Assembly (NCBI GenBank): GCA_017853515.1
Contig: JAFMJK010000087.1
Coordinates: 1-8,201 of the forward strand
Direction of reading: 5' to 3'
DNA length: 8,201 nucleotides
Source: Chthoniobacterales bacterium
GTDB taxonomy: Bacteria; Verrucomicrobiota; Verrucomicrobiia; Chthoniobacterales; JACTMZ01
Position numbers and translations under genes: made by a program. The notes under the pieces are model-generated. The model ran no database searches and had not been told where the DNA came from. It saw nothing but the letters and a program-made list of their open reading frames with translations. Of this stretch, positions 6,381 through 8,201 are shown in pieces. Every line of letters starts with the position of its first letter. The stretch's first letter is position 1.

Positions 6381-7925
6381 ATGCTCACCACAGTGCAGCC
6401 CAACGAGTTGACGCCTCCGGAAGACGCTCCAACGCGTTCCAAGGTAGACATTTCCGCCGCCGACCCGCGGCGCGGGGCGCGGGCTATCTTGCGCAACATC
6501 GGACGCCAGCCGTGGTTCACCAGCCTCTGTCTTTTCGGGGCGGACGTCTACTTGGTCACCATGGCATATCTGGTCAGCCGCGCCATCCGCGTCAACCAGG
6601 CCTTGGAAATGTCACCCGCATATTTGGTGCAGGTCGGCACTTTCTTCCTCTGCATTCTCGTCTCCGTCGCCTTGATTGGCGGATACAAAGCACGGCGCAC
6701 TTTCCGCCTGCTGCATTTCGCCTCGGAATTCGCCCTCGCCGTTTTTGTCGGCGCGGCGGCCGGCGCGTTTGTCCTCTTCGTCTTTTTCTCGGCGGGCGAC
6801 TTCTACACCGCGCAGAGCCGCGTGGTGCTGTTTTACACGGCCATCGGCTACGCCGTCCCCGCGCTTGGATTGCGCATGCTGGCCGCGTCCGTCTGGACCC
6901 GCCGCGCGCGCCGCGTCCCCTACCTCGCCATCGGCACACCGCGCGAGCTGGAGGACTTCGAGAAATACTGCACGAAGATGGATTTCCACAATCCGGTCGT
7001 GCTGGCCGACCTCGATCTGCACGTCGTCGGCGAGTTGATGGACGACCAAGCGCGCGCCCTCAAAGTCTCCCCGCGCACCGTGCTGCAGGAGGCCGCACGC
7101 GTCGGCGGAGAACCGCCGACCGACGGCGCAGCGCGCGTCGCCCACGAATTCGAGGGCATCGTCCTGACCGACCCGCCGGAGAGTTATCCGCCTCTCCTCC
7201 TCGAGAAACTGGCCCGTCTCCACTTCCTGCGCATTCCCGTCTACAGCGAGGATGCATTTTTCAGCGAAATCTGGCGCAAGGAATCGGTCCACCGCCTTGA
7301 TCACTCATGGGCCCTGCGGCAGAACTTCCAGTTGGCCCGCCATTCGGCCTACCGTTACCTCAAGACAGCCTCGGATTACGCGCTGGCCGTCCTTGCCTTG
7401 CCCATTGCGCTGCCGCTCATGCTTCTTGTCGGCTTGGCCGTGCTGGTCGACAGCGGATTTCCCGTCCTTTACCGCCAGGAACGCGTGGGTCGCGGCGAGG
7501 GCAAGTTCACTCTCCTCAAATTCCGCAGCATGCGCGTGCGCAAAGAGGAAGACGATCCTTACACGCGCGAGAATGACAACCGCGTGACGCGTGTCGGGCG
7601 CTTCCTCCGTCTCACGCGACTGGACGAGTTGCCGCAGATTTTCAACGTGCTGCGCGGCGAGATGAGCCTTGTCGGACCGCGCGCCGAATGGTCCCGCATC
7701 GTGGCAAATTACGAGACGAAAATCCCCAGCTACCACCTGAGGCATCTGGTCAAGCCGGGCATCACCGGCTGGGCCCAAGTCAACTACCGTTACGGCGCGG
7801 GTCTCGACGATGCCATCGAGAAACTGCGCTACGATCTCTACTACATCAAAAATTACTCGCTCGTGCTCGACGTCGAGATTCTGCTCAAGACCATCCTCAA
7901 GGTCTTTTCCTTCGGCGGCAAATAG
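6381..7925 (+). CDS. Polyprenyl-phosphate sugar-phosphate transferase (exopolysaccharide initiation)
   Basis: This 514-aa enzyme belongs to the polyprenyl glycosylphosphotransferase family (WcaJ/WbaP/ExoY relatives). It moves a sugar-1-phosphate from a nucleotide sugar to undecaprenyl phosphate at the inner membrane, the first step of capsule, EPS or O-antigen synthesis. About four membrane segments lie near 46-66, 82-101, 116-138 and 146-168. A soluble middle region follows (about 175-300), in which the usual glycine-rich nucleotide-binding start is degenerate (YLAIGTPRELEDF, 181-193). The C-terminal catalytic domain (about 325-514) opens with a hydrophobic membrane hairpin (331-356) and has KFRSM (380-384), RLDELPQ (413-419) with the probable catalytic pair D415-E416, SLVGPRAEW (429-437) and GITGWAQVNYRYG (460-472). 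The Ala in GPRAEW, where many members have Pro, is to my recollection typical of one subfamily. No glycosyltransferase, flippase or polymerase gene is in the window, so the glycan and donor sugar are unknown. No ribosome site is seen before ATG 6381. Confidence 0.92.
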   Translation: MLTTVQPNELTPPEDAPTRSKVDISAADPRRGARAILRNIGRQPWFTSLCLFGADVYLVTMAYLVSRAIRVNQALEMSPAYLVQVGTFFLCILVSVALIGGYKARRTFRLLHFASEFALAVFVGAAAGAFVLFVFFSAGDFYTAQSRVVLFYTAIGYAVPALGLRMLAASVWTRRARRVPYLAIGTPRELEDFEKYCTKMDFHNPVVLADLDLHVVGELMDDQARALKVSPRTVLQEAARVGGEPPTDGAARVAHEFEGIVLTDPPESYPPLLLEKLARLHFLRIPVYSEDAFFSEIWRKESVHRLDHSWALRQNFQLARHSAYRYLKTASDYALAVLALPIALPLMLLVGLAVLVDSGFPVLYRQERVGRGEGKFTLLKFRSMRVRKEEDDPYTRENDNRVTRVGRFLRLTRLDELPQIFNVLRGEMSLVGPRAEWSRIVANYETKIPSYHLRHLVKPGITGWAQVNYRYGAGLDDAIEKLRYDLYYIKNYSLVLDVEILLKTILKVFSFGGK

Positions 7926-7986
7926 CGCGGTCCCGCCGGTCTGAAATCCGGAACTTCCAACTCTTGATAACGAAGGCCAGCCCCGC

Positions 7987-8017
7987 CTTTCTCCGTGCCC
8001 TTCGCGCTCTCTGCGGG
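7987..8017 (+). repeat. Probable copy of a dispersed intergenic repeat (CTCCGTGCCC...CTCTGCGGG type)
   Basis: A pyrimidine-biased stretch in the 112-nt gap before lnt reads CTTTCTCCGTGCCC, then TTCGCGCTCTCTGCGGG. On the other strand it gives CGCAGAGAGCGCGAAGG followed by GCACGGAGAAAG. This resembles the degenerate 'CGCAGAG.GCGCAGAGGGCACGGAG' intergenic sequence that I recall from many bacterial genomes, including Verrucomicrobia and Planctomycetes. Only one copy is in the window, so its repeated nature is recalled, not seen. No coding potential or strong hairpin is visible. Confidence 0.4.
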
Positions 8018-8037
8018 TAGCTTTTCGTCTTCCGCGC

Positions 8038-8201
8038 ATGACACTGATTCGCAATCTCTGGCCCTGGGCCGCCGCCGCACTGAGCGGCGTGTTCCTCGTT
8101 CTCTGTTTCGCGCCTTTCGACCAGGCATGGCTTGTCTGGATTGCGCTCGCGCCGCTCCTTGCCGCGCTCTGGTTCGGTCCGGTGCATCACAGATATCCCA
8201 T
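8038..8201 (+). CDS. lnt: Apolipoprotein N-acyltransferase, N-terminal fragment (cut by window edge)
   Basis: The first 54 codons of a gene run off the right edge. The protein begins MTLIRNLWPWAAAALSGVFL and continues LVLCFAPFDQAWLVWIALAP, then LLAALWFG. The pattern 'LSG..L.L.F.PF....L.W.AL.PLL' is the typical opening of Lnt, the inner-membrane enzyme that adds the third acyl chain to the N-terminal Cys of lipoproteins. Only the first membrane segments are present; the nitrilase-like catalytic domain lies beyond the window. ATG 8038 is the first start after an in-frame TGA at 7942-7944. No Shine-Dalgarno site precedes it. Lnt implies an outer membrane with triacylated lipoproteins. The main alternative is another multi-pass membrane protein. 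Confidence 0.75.
   Translation, partial: MTLIRNLWPWAAAALSGVFLVLCFAPFDQAWLVWIALAPLLAALWFGPVHHRYP

Noticed and set aside
4442..6520. A 692-codon open frame on the minus strand, antisense to the TPR protein gene
   Set aside because: Same codon-bias shadow. The plus-strand gene has a signal peptide, an ATGA overlap and TPR-like repeats, and the antisense product has no recognisable domain.

Overview
The window is a fully coding, single-strand stretch of a GC-rich (about 60-65% by eye) Gram-negative chromosome. Five complete genes and one gene cut by the right edge all read on the + strand. An apolipoprotein N-acyltransferase, a class B PBP2 and an Und-P phosphosugar transferase together point to a diderm that makes peptidoglycan, lipoproteins and a surface polysaccharide. 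The style (few Shine-Dalgarno sites, a bacterial ABCG-type half transporter, large secreted Ala-rich TPR proteins, and an intergenic 'GCAGAG...GCACGGAG' type repeat) made me think of Verrucomicrobiota or a relative. That placement is an inference; no marker gene here settles it.

Layout: (1) 47-1987, a PBP2-type peptidoglycan transpeptidase (mrdA-like) with an N-terminus like a cleavable signal peptide and an acidic C-terminal tail. (2) 2039-3784, an ABCG-type ATPase-permease fusion. (3) 3792-4190, a small protein with one membrane anchor and a possible OB-like beta domain. (4) 4187-6292, a 701-residue secreted protein with a helical/coiled-coil N half, a Gly/Ala linker and a TPR-like C half. 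Genes 2-4 are tightly packed (7-nt gap, then a 4-nt ATGA overlap) and are probably co-translated. (5) 6381-7925, a polyprenyl-phosphate sugar-phosphate transferase that would start an exopolysaccharide or O-antigen type glycan. (6) 8038 to the edge, the N-terminus of Lnt. The gaps of 51, 88 and 112 nt hold two small perfect hairpins just upstream of start codons and one probable dispersed repeat.

Every recognisable gene acts at the cell envelope: wall cross-linking, export, glycan initiation and lipoprotein acylation. The part without an obvious textbook equivalent is the ABC exporter / anchored small protein / secreted TPR protein module (2039-6292). I could not assign it to a described system. 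It is the best candidate for something new, but the case rests on gene packing and domain architecture only.
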